A model generated the notes under the pieces. It saw only the letters and a program-made list of their open reading frames with translations, ran no database searches and had not been told where the DNA came from. A program made the translations under genes and the position numbers. Positions 6,889 through 14,809 of a stretch of DNA of 17,388 nucleotides are shown piece by piece. Source of the DNA: an uncultured Alphaproteobacteria bacterium (GTDB lineage Bacteria > Pseudomonadota > Alphaproteobacteria > GCA-2731375); assembly GCA_913049615.1 (NCBI GenBank), contig CAJWZI010000008.1, forward strand, positions 1 through 17,388. Direction: 5' to 3'. Numbering within the stretch: the stretch's first letter is position 1; every line of letters starts with the position of its first letter.

Positions 6889-7343
6889 CGCGAAGCCTGC
6901 TTGTTGTCGCCCACGCCCCTTCACCTAACACAAAACGTTTGTTTGATGCAGTTTTGGCCGGAGCCGGGGAGAATGACGGAGTGGAAATCATCGGCAAGAC
7001 CCCGTTCCAGGCTGGTCCAGACGAAATTTTGGCTGCCGACGGCATCATTCTTGGCACGACCGAAAACCTTGGCTATATGAGCGGCGCCATGAAAGACTTT
7101 TTCGACCGCAGCTATTATCCCTGCCTAGAGAAGACCCAGGGCCGCCCCTACTGCCTTTATATCCGGGCCGGTCACGACGGCACGGGCACCCGGCGCGGGA
7201 TCGAGACTATCGTGACCGGCCTGCGCTGGCGCGCGGTGCAGGAGCCTATCATCCTACGCGGTGATTGGCGGGAGGAATTCGTGGATCAATGTCATGAGCT
7301 GGGTGCCGCGATGGCGGCCGGCCTAGAATCTGGAATATTTTAA
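6885..7343 (+). CDS. Flavodoxin-fold / NAD(P)H-dependent FMN reductase-like protein
   Basis: A 152-residue single-domain flavoprotein. The N-terminal strand LLVVAHAPS leads into the phosphate-binding loop SPNTKRLFDAV at 13-23. The next flavin loop is GTTENLGYMSGAMKDFFDRSYYPC, the usual position of the isoalloxazine-contacting residues. It should bind FMN and shuttle electrons or reduce a small acceptor in the cytoplasm. ATG 6885 overlaps the stop of the AhpD-like gene in an ATGA arrangement with only a weak ribosome binding site, so its translation probably depends on ribosomes finishing the upstream gene. That makes it a candidate redox partner. Confidence 0.85.
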   Translation: MTRSLLVVAHAPSPNTKRLFDAVLAGAGENDGVEIIGKTPFQAGPDEILAADGIILGTTENLGYMSGAMKDFFDRSYYPCLEKTQGRPYCLYIRAGHDGTGTRRGIETIVTGLRWRAVQEPIILRGDWREEFVDQCHELGAAMAAGLESGIF

Positions 7344-7391
7344 CTACGCGGAGCTGGCTTAGATTAGAAATGTACTAGCCGGCGAATAATT

Positions 7392-8222
7392 CTACGTACC
7401 CGTGAAAATCGGCACTCGTTTATCTTTCCAGGCGGCGATGCCCTCCTTGAAATCATCAGATTTTTGGGCATCGGCCATATCTGCCAGACATTGTTCCATA
7501 GCTGAATCAAAGCCCTGATCCAGCCCCTGATAAACCATCCGCTTAACCACGCGGTTTGAGCGCGGTGAAACGGCCGTGGCCAATTCCCGAGCATAGTCCA
7601 TGGCGGCAGGTAATAGCTCGTTGGTGGGAAACACCTTGTCCACCAGGCCCATGTCGACGGCCTCGTCCGCATCCACCAGCCGGGCCGTGTAGAGAAGATC
7701 AAAGGCTTTTGAAGGCTGAATTAGGCGCGGCAAGAGCCAGCCTAGACCGTATTCCGGGACCAGGCCGCGTTTCGAAAACGCCGTGCCGAAACGAGCAGTG
7801 TCAGAGGCGAACCGGATGTCAGCGAACATGGGCAGCACCATACCGACGCCCACCGCAGGACCGTTAACGGCAGCGATCACCGGCTTGGGGACTGTAGCGA
7901 TCCAAGCGTATTTTGCTGCGAACGCCTGCGGCAGATCCAGGCCACCCTCTATCGCACCGGTAAATGGCGGGGCTTCTTCTTCCTCCACCGCTATCTCGCT
8001 GACCCGACCCTGTAGCCGAGCCGCATCGGCTCCAGCACAGAACCCTCGTCCCGCGCCGGTCAATACGATAACCCGCACCTCGTCATCATCGCTGGCTTGT
8101 TGCATGGCGGCCCGGACCTCGCCAGCCATAGTCAGGGTCATGGCGTTCAACCGGTCAGGCCGGTTCAAGGTCACGACCGCGACACCTTGCTCAACGCTAT
8201 AGATAACTTCCTGAAAAAGCAT
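7392..8222 (-). CDS. Enoyl-CoA hydratase/isomerase family protein
   Basis: A 276-residue crotonase-fold enzyme starting at ATG 8222 (MLFQEVIYSV), preceded by GAGGAA at a good distance. A longer frame from 8330 would run into the upstream gene and is unlikely. The oxyanion-hole segments are GAGRGFCAGADAARL and NGPAVGVGMVLPMFADIRFA; the loop SKRGLVPEYGLGWLLPRLI carries the glutamate expected at the second catalytic position, while the first glutamate position is not conserved. It probably acts on enoyl-CoA as a hydratase or isomerase. It lies 7 bases after the FadJ-type gene as last gene of the beta-oxidation cluster, and its end is convergent with the flavodoxin gene. Confidence 0.9.
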   Translation of the reverse strand: MLFQEVIYSVEQGVAVVTLNRPDRLNAMTLTMAGEVRAAMQQASDDDEVRVIVLTGAGRGFCAGADAARLQGRVSEIAVEEEEAPPFTGAIEGGLDLPQAFAAKYAWIATVPKPVIAAVNGPAVGVGMVLPMFADIRFASDTARFGTAFSKRGLVPEYGLGWLLPRLIQPSKAFDLLYTARLVDADEAVDMGLVDKVFPTNELLPAAMDYARELATAVSPRSNRVVKRMVYQGLDQGFDSAMEQCLADMADAQKSDDFKEGIAAWKDKRVPIFTGT

Positions 8223-8229
8223 TATTTCC

Positions 8230-10359
8230 TCACGCTGCTTTACCGTAAAAACCTTCACCCCTGGCCGCCATGTCCCGCAACAGTTTTGACGGGGTAAAGC
8301 GGGGTCCGTGGGACTGGGCCAGATGATCACACTCAGCTACGAATTCATGAATTCCAATGGTATCCACCAGGCTCAACACACCGCCTCTGAATGGCGGAAA
8401 CCCCCATCCCATAATTGAACCCACGTCGACATCCCGCTTTTCGGCGATCACACCCTCTTCCATGCAGCGTACAGCCTCTACGGATTGAATATAAATTAGG
8501 CGTTTCTTCACTTCCTCTACGTCCGGCTGTTCCCCGGCTAGTGGACAATAATCGGTGAGACCGGGCCATAAATGCTTGGAGCCTTTTTCAGGGTAATCAT
8601 AAAAACCCTTGCCGGCCTTTTTGCCCATGCGACCCAGATCCTCGACCATCGTGGCTACCAGATCATCTCCCGGCACCGCCACATAATCATCACCTATGTC
8701 TTCCCTGGTCTGCTTGCCGATCTTGTACATCAGGTCAATGGAAACCTCGTCCGCCATGGCCAAGGGTCCGACCGGCATGCCCGCCATCTTGCCAGCATTC
8801 TCTATCAACGCCGGCGCAACACCGTCTGCCAATAAGGCCAGCCCTTCACGGACATAAGTCCCGAACACCCGTGACGTATAAAAGCCCCGGGCATCCTTTA
8901 CCACGATAGGTGTCTTACGGATCGCCTTCACATAATCGATGGATTTGGCTAAGGCTTCTGACGATGTCCCTTCACCCATGATGATTTCGACCAAAGGCAT
9001 CCGATCTACAGGCGAAAAAAAATGCAGCCCAATAAAATTGTCGGGACGGCCGGACGCAGCAGCAAGACCTGTGATGGGCAGGGTGGAAGTGTTGGATGCA
9101 AAAATTATTTCGTCGCCCGTCACGGCGAGGGCCTTTTTCGTCACTTCCGCCTTGACCGCGCGATCCTCGAACACCGCTTCGATAACTAGATCACTACCCG
9201 CCAAATCGTCAAAGGACGTCGTAGCATGAATACGAGCCAGGGTGGCATCAGCAGTCTCTTGATCCATGCGTTGGCGAGAGACACGTTTTTTTAGCAGCTC
9301 CTCTACATTGGTCTTGCCCTTATTGGCGCTGTCCTGAGACATATCCAACAGCACCACATCAAATCCGGACATGGCGGTTACATATGCGATGCCCGCACCC
9401 ATCATACCTGCACCCAATACACCGACCTTGGCGAATGACGCCTCGGCGATCTCCTTAGGCCTCCCCGCGCCCTTGCCCGCTTCTGTCATGGCGAAAAACA
9501 GGCGGATCATGTTGCGGCATTCCGGCGTCAAGGCCGTAGCGATCAGATAGCGAATCTCAATCGCCAACCCGGTATCTATATCTACCTGACAGCCCTCGTA
9601 AACAGATGACATGATGTTCTGTTGCGCTGGATAATTTCCGTAGGTGCGCTGGCGCAACATCGCGTTACCAGCCATGAAGGCCTGCTGCCCACTTGGCGAT
9701 TGCACTGCACCGCCGGGAATTTTAAAGCCACGTTTATCCCAAGGCTGCACCTTGTTCTTTTGCCCAGCGCCTAGAACCCAGGCCTTTGCCGCCGCTAATA
9801 GTCCATCTGCCGGCACAACTTCATCAATCATGCCAATATTCTTGGCAGCGTCAGGCGCAAGTTCCTTGCCTTCCAACATCAGGAGCAGGGCCTGTTGCAT
9901 TCCGATTAGGCGAGATAGCCGCTGCGTGCCGCCACCGCCAGGTAATAGGCCGATCTTGGCCTCAGGCAGTCCAATCTTAATTTTTGGATTATCAGCAGCG
10001 ATGCGGTAATGAGAGGCCAAGCAAAGCTCGTACCCGCCACCTAGGGCATGGCCGTTAATTGCGGCGACAAAGGGTTTCCCACCAGTTTCCATTCGCCGGA
10101 ATTTGCCATGCACCCATTCCATGAATTCCTTCAACATGGATAAATCGCCATCACCCATGACCGAAAGATCAGCACCGACAAGGAACTCCTTGTGCGCGGA
10201 GGTGACAATCACGCCTTTAACAGCCTCGTCAGCAACAGCCTTTTCCACCGCTTCGCCATAGGCCGCCATAGTATCATTGTTCATGACATTCATGGGCCGG
10301 TTGGAAACATTCCAGGTGATTTTGGCAACGCCATCGCCATCCACATCATAGTCGATCAT
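8230..10359 (-). CDS. fadJ: Bifunctional enoyl-CoA hydratase / 3-hydroxyacyl-CoA dehydrogenase (FadJ/FadB-type)
   Basis: A 709-residue fusion carrying out steps two and three of fatty acid beta-oxidation. Domain order: crotonase domain at about 1-190 with both catalytic glutamates (E111 in GGGYELCL, E133 in GLPEAKIG); NAD-binding Rossmann domain from about 311 with G316-A-G-M-M-G-A-G323; catalytic H446 in HFFSPVDRMPLVE; C-terminal dehydrogenase domains to the end. The start is ATG 10359, with AAGGA eight bases upstream; an upstream in-frame start would overlap the thiolase gene. It follows the thiolase by 11 bases, so the two proteins are probably co-produced as a trifunctional-type complex. 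The symbol is by domain architecture only. Confidence 0.95.
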   Translation of the reverse strand: MIDYDVDGDGVAKITWNVSNRPMNVMNNDTMAAYGEAVEKAVADEAVKGVIVTSAHKEFLVGADLSVMGDGDLSMLKEFMEWVHGKFRRMETGGKPFVAAINGHALGGGYELCLASHYRIAADNPKIKIGLPEAKIGLLPGGGGTQRLSRLIGMQQALLLMLEGKELAPDAAKNIGMIDEVVPADGLLAAAKAWVLGAGQKNKVQPWDKRGFKIPGGAVQSPSGQQAFMAGNAMLRQRTYGNYPAQQNIMSSVYEGCQVDIDTGLAIEIRYLIATALTPECRNMIRLFFAMTEAGKGAGRPKEIAEASFAKVGVLGAGMMGAGIAYVTAMSGFDVVLLDMSQDSANKGKTNVEELLKKRVSRQRMDQETADATLARIHATTSFDDLAGSDLVIEAVFEDRAVKAEVTKKALAVTGDEIIFASNTSTLPITGLAAASGRPDNFIGLHFFSPVDRMPLVEIIMGEGTSSEALAKSIDYVKAIRKTPIVVKDARGFYTSRVFGTYVREGLALLADGVAPALIENAGKMAGMPVGPLAMADEVSIDLMYKIGKQTREDIGDDYVAVPGDDLVATMVEDLGRMGKKAGKGFYDYPEKGSKHLWPGLTDYCPLAGEQPDVEEVKKRLIYIQSVEAVRCMEEGVIAEKRDVDVGSIMGWGFPPFRGGVLSLVDTIGIHEFVAECDHLAQSHGPRFTPSKLLRDMAARGEGFYGKAA

Positions 10360-10370
10360 AGTCTTCGTCC

Positions 10371-11579
10371 TTATAGGCGTTCGATGATTGTCGCAGTGCC
10401 CATACCTGCACCTACGCATAGAGTAGTAAGTGCCGTGCTTTTGCCGGTGCGTTCCAACTCATCCAACACTGTACCCAAGATCATTGCACCCGTGGCTCCG
10501 AGGGGATGGCCCATGGCGATGGCCCCGCCACAGACGTTGATATTGTTATGGTCAATTTCCAGCACCTCCATGAAACGGAGGACCACCGCCGCGAAGGCCT
10601 CGTTTAGTTCCCAAATATCGATATCGCCCTTGTCCATGCCAGCGCGTTTCAGTGCTTTCTCGGCCGCGAGCGACGGCCCAGTGAGCATAATAGTCGGCTC
10701 TGAGCCGATGGAGGCAAAACCGCGAATGCGAGCCCTGGCTTTCAGGCCTAGTTTCTCTCCAATTTCCTTGCTGCCCAACAAAACGGCGGCTGCCCCGTCG
10801 ACAATACCCGATGAGTTACCCGCGTGGTGAACATGTTCAATTTTTTCAACTTCTGGATAGCGTTGAATGGCGACTGAGTTGAAACCGAATTGCTCGCCGA
10901 TATTCCCGAACGACGGGTCAAGAGAGGCCAGAGATTGCATATCCGTCTCGGGCCGCATGTGTTCGTCATTGTCCAGGACCGTAGTGCCGTTGATATCTAC
11001 CACCGGCACAATAGCGCCTTCGAACCGACCTTCATCCCAGGCGTTTTGCGCCCGTTTTTGGCTTTCGACTGCATAGCTGTCCACATCATCGCGGGAATAG
11101 CCGAATTTGGTGGAAATCAGATCGGCAGATATACCTTGCGGGACAAAATAACTGTGAAATGCCACAGCCGGATCCGTCGCCCAAGCGCCGCCGTCCGACC
11201 CCATAGGCACGCGGCTCATGCTTTCTACTCCTCCGCCGATGGCCATGTCCGACTGCCCTGACATGATTTGTCCCGCAGCAATGTTTACCGCCTCGAGGCC
11301 CGAGGCGCAGAACCGGTTAACTTGCGCACCGGCAGTAGTTTCAGCGTAGTCTGAGTTAATCACGGCGACCCTGGCAATATCAGCGCCCTGTTCGCCCACC
11401 GGTGCGACGCAGCCCAGCATCACGTCATCTACGTGAGCGGTATCAAGCTCATTTCTATCCCGGATCGCCCGCAGCGCCGTCGAAGCCAGTTCGATCGGCG
11501 TTACCGAATGGAGGGAGCCACTAGCCCGTCCCTTGCCTCGTGGCGTACGTACATGATCGTAAATATAAGCTTCAACCAT
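10371..11579 (-). CDS. Acetyl-CoA C-acyltransferase (3-ketoacyl-CoA thiolase)
   Basis: A 402-residue thiolase that cleaves 3-ketoacyl-CoA with CoA to release acetyl-CoA. The nucleophile is C91 in NRFCASGLEAVN; the catalytic histidine is H358 in GHPLGATGAM; the second cysteine is C388 in CVGAGMGTATIIERL. Usual length. ATG 11579 is preceded by GGAAGGAAGAG. It leads the thiolase-FadJ-hydratase cluster, with 170 bases of leader space separating it from nudC upstream on the same strand. FadA or FadI type cannot be chosen from motifs alone. Confidence 0.95.
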   Translation of the reverse strand: MVEAYIYDHVRTPRGKGRASGSLHSVTPIELASTALRAIRDRNELDTAHVDDVMLGCVAPVGEQGADIARVAVINSDYAETTAGAQVNRFCASGLEAVNIAAGQIMSGQSDMAIGGGVESMSRVPMGSDGGAWATDPAVAFHSYFVPQGISADLISTKFGYSRDDVDSYAVESQKRAQNAWDEGRFEGAIVPVVDINGTTVLDNDEHMRPETDMQSLASLDPSFGNIGEQFGFNSVAIQRYPEVEKIEHVHHAGNSSGIVDGAAAVLLGSKEIGEKLGLKARARIRGFASIGSEPTIMLTGPSLAAEKALKRAGMDKGDIDIWELNEAFAAVVLRFMEVLEIDHNNINVCGGAIAMGHPLGATGAMILGTVLDELERTGKSTALTTLCVGAGMGTATIIERL

Positions 11580-11749
11580 CTCGCTCTTCCTTCCAAAATA
11601 TCCAAGGGACAGGGCCCCATCCCGTTAAGAATGTTCCCTCTCCTCCAACTGCTTTAGCATATTTCAATGGCTCAGGGAGTAAACCGCGTAGGTCGCGGCA
11701 AGCACCGAGTTATGCTGCCAAGGATAATATAACGCTAAATTAGACTACG
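11580..11749 (-). promoter_or_regulatory. Probable promoter region of the thiolase-FadJ-hydratase operon
   Basis: A 170-base gap between nudC and the thiolase gene. On the minus strand it holds a TTGAAA that could be a -35 box. An imperfect 18-base palindrome, GGGACAGGGCCCCATCCC, lies at 11606-11623, only 27 bases before the start codon, where a repressor could bind. I recognise no specific regulator consensus. AT-rich sequence near 11725-11745 may hold the end of the nudC transcript. Confidence 0.3.
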
Positions 11750-12688
11750 TCACACCAAGCCTTCGATTTTTGCACCCTCGGGCAAACTTCTCCAATCCTC
11801 TACCAAACGGCGAGAGATGGAATCCTCGGGCGGCAAAATGAGCGTCTCATCATCCAGTCCCTGAACGATATCCGCCCGCGTAAACCAGGCTGCTTCGCTA
11901 ATTTCCTCACCGTCGACCATAATCCTAGGATCGGTCGCACGGGCCCAGAAACCCATCATTAGGGACGAGGGAAATGGCCAAGGTTGAGAGGCCCGGTACA
12001 GTACCACGCCAGTCGTGACACCAACCTCTTCCGCGACCTCCCTACGGACGGCGTCTTCCAAGGTCTCACCAGGCTCCACAAAACCGGCCACGGTTGAAAA
12101 TCTGGGGATGGCAAGGGAAGCGCGTTTGGCCAAGAGGCACCGCTCACCATCTATCACTAAAGTAATGACGGCAGGATCGGTGCGGGGAAAATGCATCCGT
12201 CCGCATACATGACTAGTGCAGCGCCGCAAATGGCCGGCCCGTTCCGGGACCGTCGGGGCGCCACAGCGGCCGCAGTGCAGGTGATCCTGGTGCCAAACAG
12301 ACATGCCCCGCCCAAACGCCAACATAGCGGCCATCCGATCGGACAGGTGCATGGCCACATCACGCAGGTCATGTGATGTAGCGGGCAGGCAATCTTCGGA
12401 CAAATTGGAAATATCCAGGGCAAAGTGGACGGTCCGTTCGATGATGCCCAGTAGGACAGCTCGTTCCAGACCTCCCAATTCGCCTGCATCCTGAGGCGAA
12501 AGAGTGAGAGGGGTGACATCGTCTGAAAACAGAAACCGATGCCGCCAGATCGGATAAACCCTCGACACCGGCGAGGCGAGCTGTTCATCCAACCAGGAGG
12601 CGTCCTCGCGCCACTCGGCCCCGCGGTCAAAGTCGCCGTCGGCATAACGCATTGTTGGTGACATCGTCTGGGCTGTCGGTGGTGCCAT
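11750..12688 (-). CDS. nudC: NAD(+) diphosphatase NudC (NADH pyrophosphatase)
   Basis: A 312-residue Nudix hydrolase that splits NADH to NMNH and AMP and, in characterised members, removes NAD caps from RNA. A Cys4 zinc site is formed by C139, C142, C157 and C162. The Nudix box runs from G202 to V224 with E208 and R216-E-V-A-E-E, complete. The NADH-specific signature SQPWPFPSS is at 234-242. The N-terminal region of about 130 residues is as expected for the family. ATG 12688 is the outermost choice; methionines at residues 9 and 13 are alternatives. It is upstream of, and collinear with, the beta-oxidation genes. Confidence 0.95.
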   Translation of the reverse strand: MAPPTAQTMSPTMRYADGDFDRGAEWREDASWLDEQLASPVSRVYPIWRHRFLFSDDVTPLTLSPQDAGELGGLERAVLLGIIERTVHFALDISNLSEDCLPATSHDLRDVAMHLSDRMAAMLAFGRGMSVWHQDHLHCGRCGAPTVPERAGHLRRCTSHVCGRMHFPRTDPAVITLVIDGERCLLAKRASLAIPRFSTVAGFVEPGETLEDAVRREVAEEVGVTTGVVLYRASQPWPFPSSLMMGFWARATDPRIMVDGEEISEAAWFTRADIVQGLDDETLILPPEDSISRRLVEDWRSLPEGAKIEGLV

Positions 12689-12878
12689 GAAGACAAATTC
12701 CTCGCTTCTAATCTCAGGACTTGCGATATGTAGATGAACGCCATCGTAACGTTCAAATAAAATAAGTGTTCCTCATGAGAACGGAATTGACCCAAACCTT
12801 CAATGTCAAACACCCATTCTTCCAAAGGGGCATGTGGTGGGTGGGCCATGCCGAGCTGATCAGCGCAGGAGGAATAGG
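12689..12878. promoter_or_regulatory. Divergent intergenic region between nudC and the CoA-transferase
   Basis: This 190-base region must supply promoters in both directions. It includes an AT-rich tract near 12750-12765 and a palindromic CTCATGAG at 12774-12781 flanked by GTTC/GAAC, which might be an operator. AGGAGG at 12867-12872 is the ribosome binding site of the CoA-transferase. No clear -35/-10 pair could be fixed by eye. Confidence 0.3.
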
Positions 12879-14084
12879 ATGACAAAAGCATTTGAAGGGG
12901 TCCGTGTGATCGATTTCACACAGGTGTTATCTGGGCCGGTGGCCACGGCGAATATGGCGCTTTTAGGCGCGGACGTAATCAAGATCGAAATGAAAGGCAT
13001 TGGCGATCAAACCCGAAACCTGATGGCGGAAGGGGAATGGGCGCTACGCGGGCTTGGTCCCGTCTTTGTGGGCTTCAACTGCGGCAAACGCAGCATCGCC
13101 CTCGATCTGAAAAACGACGGGGCAAAGAAGGTCGTGCATAAGATGATCAAAAGTGCCGATGTGGTGGCTGAGAATTTCAAACCTGGCGTCATGAAACGCC
13201 TCGGTCTTAGTTATAATGACGTCAAGAAGATCAAGCCGGATATCGTCTATTGTTCCATATCCGGGTTCGGACAGGAGGGGCCGGCAGCCACCGCGGGTGC
13301 CTATGACGGAGCGATCCAAGCCGTCTCAGGCTTGATGTCCCTGACTGGAACGCCAGAAGAGGGACCAATCAGAATTGGTTTTCCCGTCGCCGACATGACT
13401 ACCGGACTGACAGCATCTTTTGCGATTGCCTCTGCTCTGTACCGCCGACTAGCGACGGGCCGAGGACAGCACCTGGATGTGGCGATGACGGATTCTGTGA
13501 TGTCTCTGATCAGCTTCGCGATCAACCGCTACCTCATCAATGGGTCGGAACCGCAGTTGCTGGGAAACCGATCCGCGACCATGCAAACCACAACAGATAT
13601 TTATGAAACGGCGGATGGATATATCAATATCTCCGTTTTCACCGACCACCTTATTACGCCGCTTTGCCGTGGATTGGGCCGTCCGGAATGGGCAGAGCAA
13701 GAGCGCTATCAGTCGGAACAAAGCCGCGTTGAAAACCGCCTGGAAATCTATGAGGAACTAAAGGACCTGATCAAAACCAGGCCAACCGACCAATGGCTAG
13801 AAACCCTGCGAGCCGAGGGCGTGCCCGCGGCACCCGTTCTTACCGTGCCACAAGCCCTCAAGGAGGCGCAGGTTGGCCGCCGCGATATTCTGCGAACCTT
13901 ACCCGCCCCGGGCGGCATTGAAGGGAATATTACTATTCCAGGACTAGGCTTTATGGCATCCGAGGGCACACCTGCCACAGATACTCCGCCTCCCACCCTA
14001 GGCCAGCACACTGGGGAAATACTGACCGAGTTTGGATACAGCGCGGAGGGCATTGTCGCATTGCGGGAATGTGGTGCGATTTGA
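12879..14084 (+). CDS. CaiB/BaiF family (class III) CoA-transferase
   Basis: A 401-residue enzyme that moves CoA between carboxylic acids. The N-terminal segment GVRVIDFTQVLSGPVATANM and LLGADVIKIE are family hallmarks. D143 in AYDGAIQAVSGLMSLTG is the aspartate expected to form the acyl-enzyme anhydride. The C-terminal part (PAAPVLTVPQAL, then PGLGF) is also typical. ATG 12879 follows AGGAGG by six bases; an upstream GTG/ATG start at 12834 would pass through that ribosome binding site. It is first of three collinear genes, with the transglutaminase-like gene 20 bases downstream. The substrate cannot be read from sequence. Confidence 0.93.
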   Translation: MTKAFEGVRVIDFTQVLSGPVATANMALLGADVIKIEMKGIGDQTRNLMAEGEWALRGLGPVFVGFNCGKRSIALDLKNDGAKKVVHKMIKSADVVAENFKPGVMKRLGLSYNDVKKIKPDIVYCSISGFGQEGPAATAGAYDGAIQAVSGLMSLTGTPEEGPIRIGFPVADMTTGLTASFAIASALYRRLATGRGQHLDVAMTDSVMSLISFAINRYLINGSEPQLLGNRSATMQTTTDIYETADGYINISVFTDHLITPLCRGLGRPEWAEQERYQSEQSRVENRLEIYEELKDLIKTRPTDQWLETLRAEGVPAAPVLTVPQALKEAQVGRRDILRTLPAPGGIEGNITIPGLGFMASEGTPATDTPPPTLGQHTGEILTEFGYSAEGIVALRECGAI

Positions 14085-14104
14085 CGGATATGGGGAGAAA
14101 CTAT

Positions 14105-14785
14105 ATGGCCGAGAATTTGAGCGAATTCTTAAAACCTGGACCCATGGTAGAAAGTTGCCATCCGGACGTCCTGGCCCTTGCTGCTAAATCGGTGCGGGGC
14201 GTGCCCACAAATAAAGAAAAATCCGTCAGATTATATTACAAAATTCGAGATGGCATCCGGTACGACCCTTATGCCTCATCCCTCGATGTTGCCGGTATGA
14301 AGGCTAGCAAGACTTTGGCGGAGATGAAGGGTTATTGTGTGCAAAAGGCTGTCCTGCTCGCCGCCGTATGCCGTGCCCAAGGCATCCCCGCCCGCCTGGG
14401 CTTCGCTGATGTGCGAAACCACCTATCCACCGGCAAGATGCGGGAGCGGATGAAAACCGATACATTTTATTGGCACGGCTACACTGCAATTTTTCTCGAA
14501 GGCCAATGGCTGAAGGCAACACCGGCGTTTAACGTTGAGCTATGCGAAAAATTCGGATTGAAGCCACTTGAGTTCGATGGCGAGGTTGATTCCATATATC
14601 ATGAATACGACAATGCCGGTAATCGCCATATGGAGTATCTGAATTTTCGGGGAGAATTTACGGAGCCGCCTTTGGACAGGATGCTGGAAACCTACATGGC
14701 TCATTATGATTACTGGAAATCCGGAAAACGAACTGAGACCGGTGACTTTGAGGCAGAGGTCGCCGCAGAAACTGGTTCGGGCTAG
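14105..14785 (+). CDS. Transglutaminase-like cysteine protease-fold family protein
   Basis: A 226-residue protein with a transglutaminase-like core. It has the helix RLYYKIRDGIRYDPY near 42-56, the nucleophile C78 in MKGYCVQKAVLLAAVCRAQG, and H124 in FYWHGYTAIF. The third position of the triad, normally Asp in D-P/D-x-T after the histidine strand, reads ATPAFN here (138-143), so the catalytic aspartate is missing or replaced by N143. It may be a variant hydrolase or a non-catalytic member; I know no assigned function. The start is ATG 14105 with GGGGAGA before it; a longer start at 14069 would overlap the CoA-transferase. It sits between acyl-CoA metabolic genes. Confidence 0.85.
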   Translation: MAENLSEFLKPGPMVESCHPDVLALAAKSVRGVPTNKEKSVRLYYKIRDGIRYDPYASSLDVAGMKASKTLAEMKGYCVQKAVLLAAVCRAQGIPARLGFADVRNHLSTGKMRERMKTDTFYWHGYTAIFLEGQWLKATPAFNVELCEKFGLKPLEFDGEVDSIYHEYDNAGNRHMEYLNFRGEFTEPPLDRMLETYMAHYDYWKSGKRTETGDFEAEVAAETGSG

Positions 14786-14809
14786 AATCGCGTTTTAAAG
14801 GATTTGGCC

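Noticed and set aside
10192..10830. Plus-strand ORF of 212 codons
   Set aside because: It is antisense to the ends of the FadJ-type and thiolase genes, whose motifs are intact; its composition is that of an antisense shadow.
12157..12891. Long minus-strand ORF of 244 codons overlapping nudC
   Set aside because: It is an out-of-frame shadow: nudC in the other frame has a complete zinc site, Nudix box and family signature.
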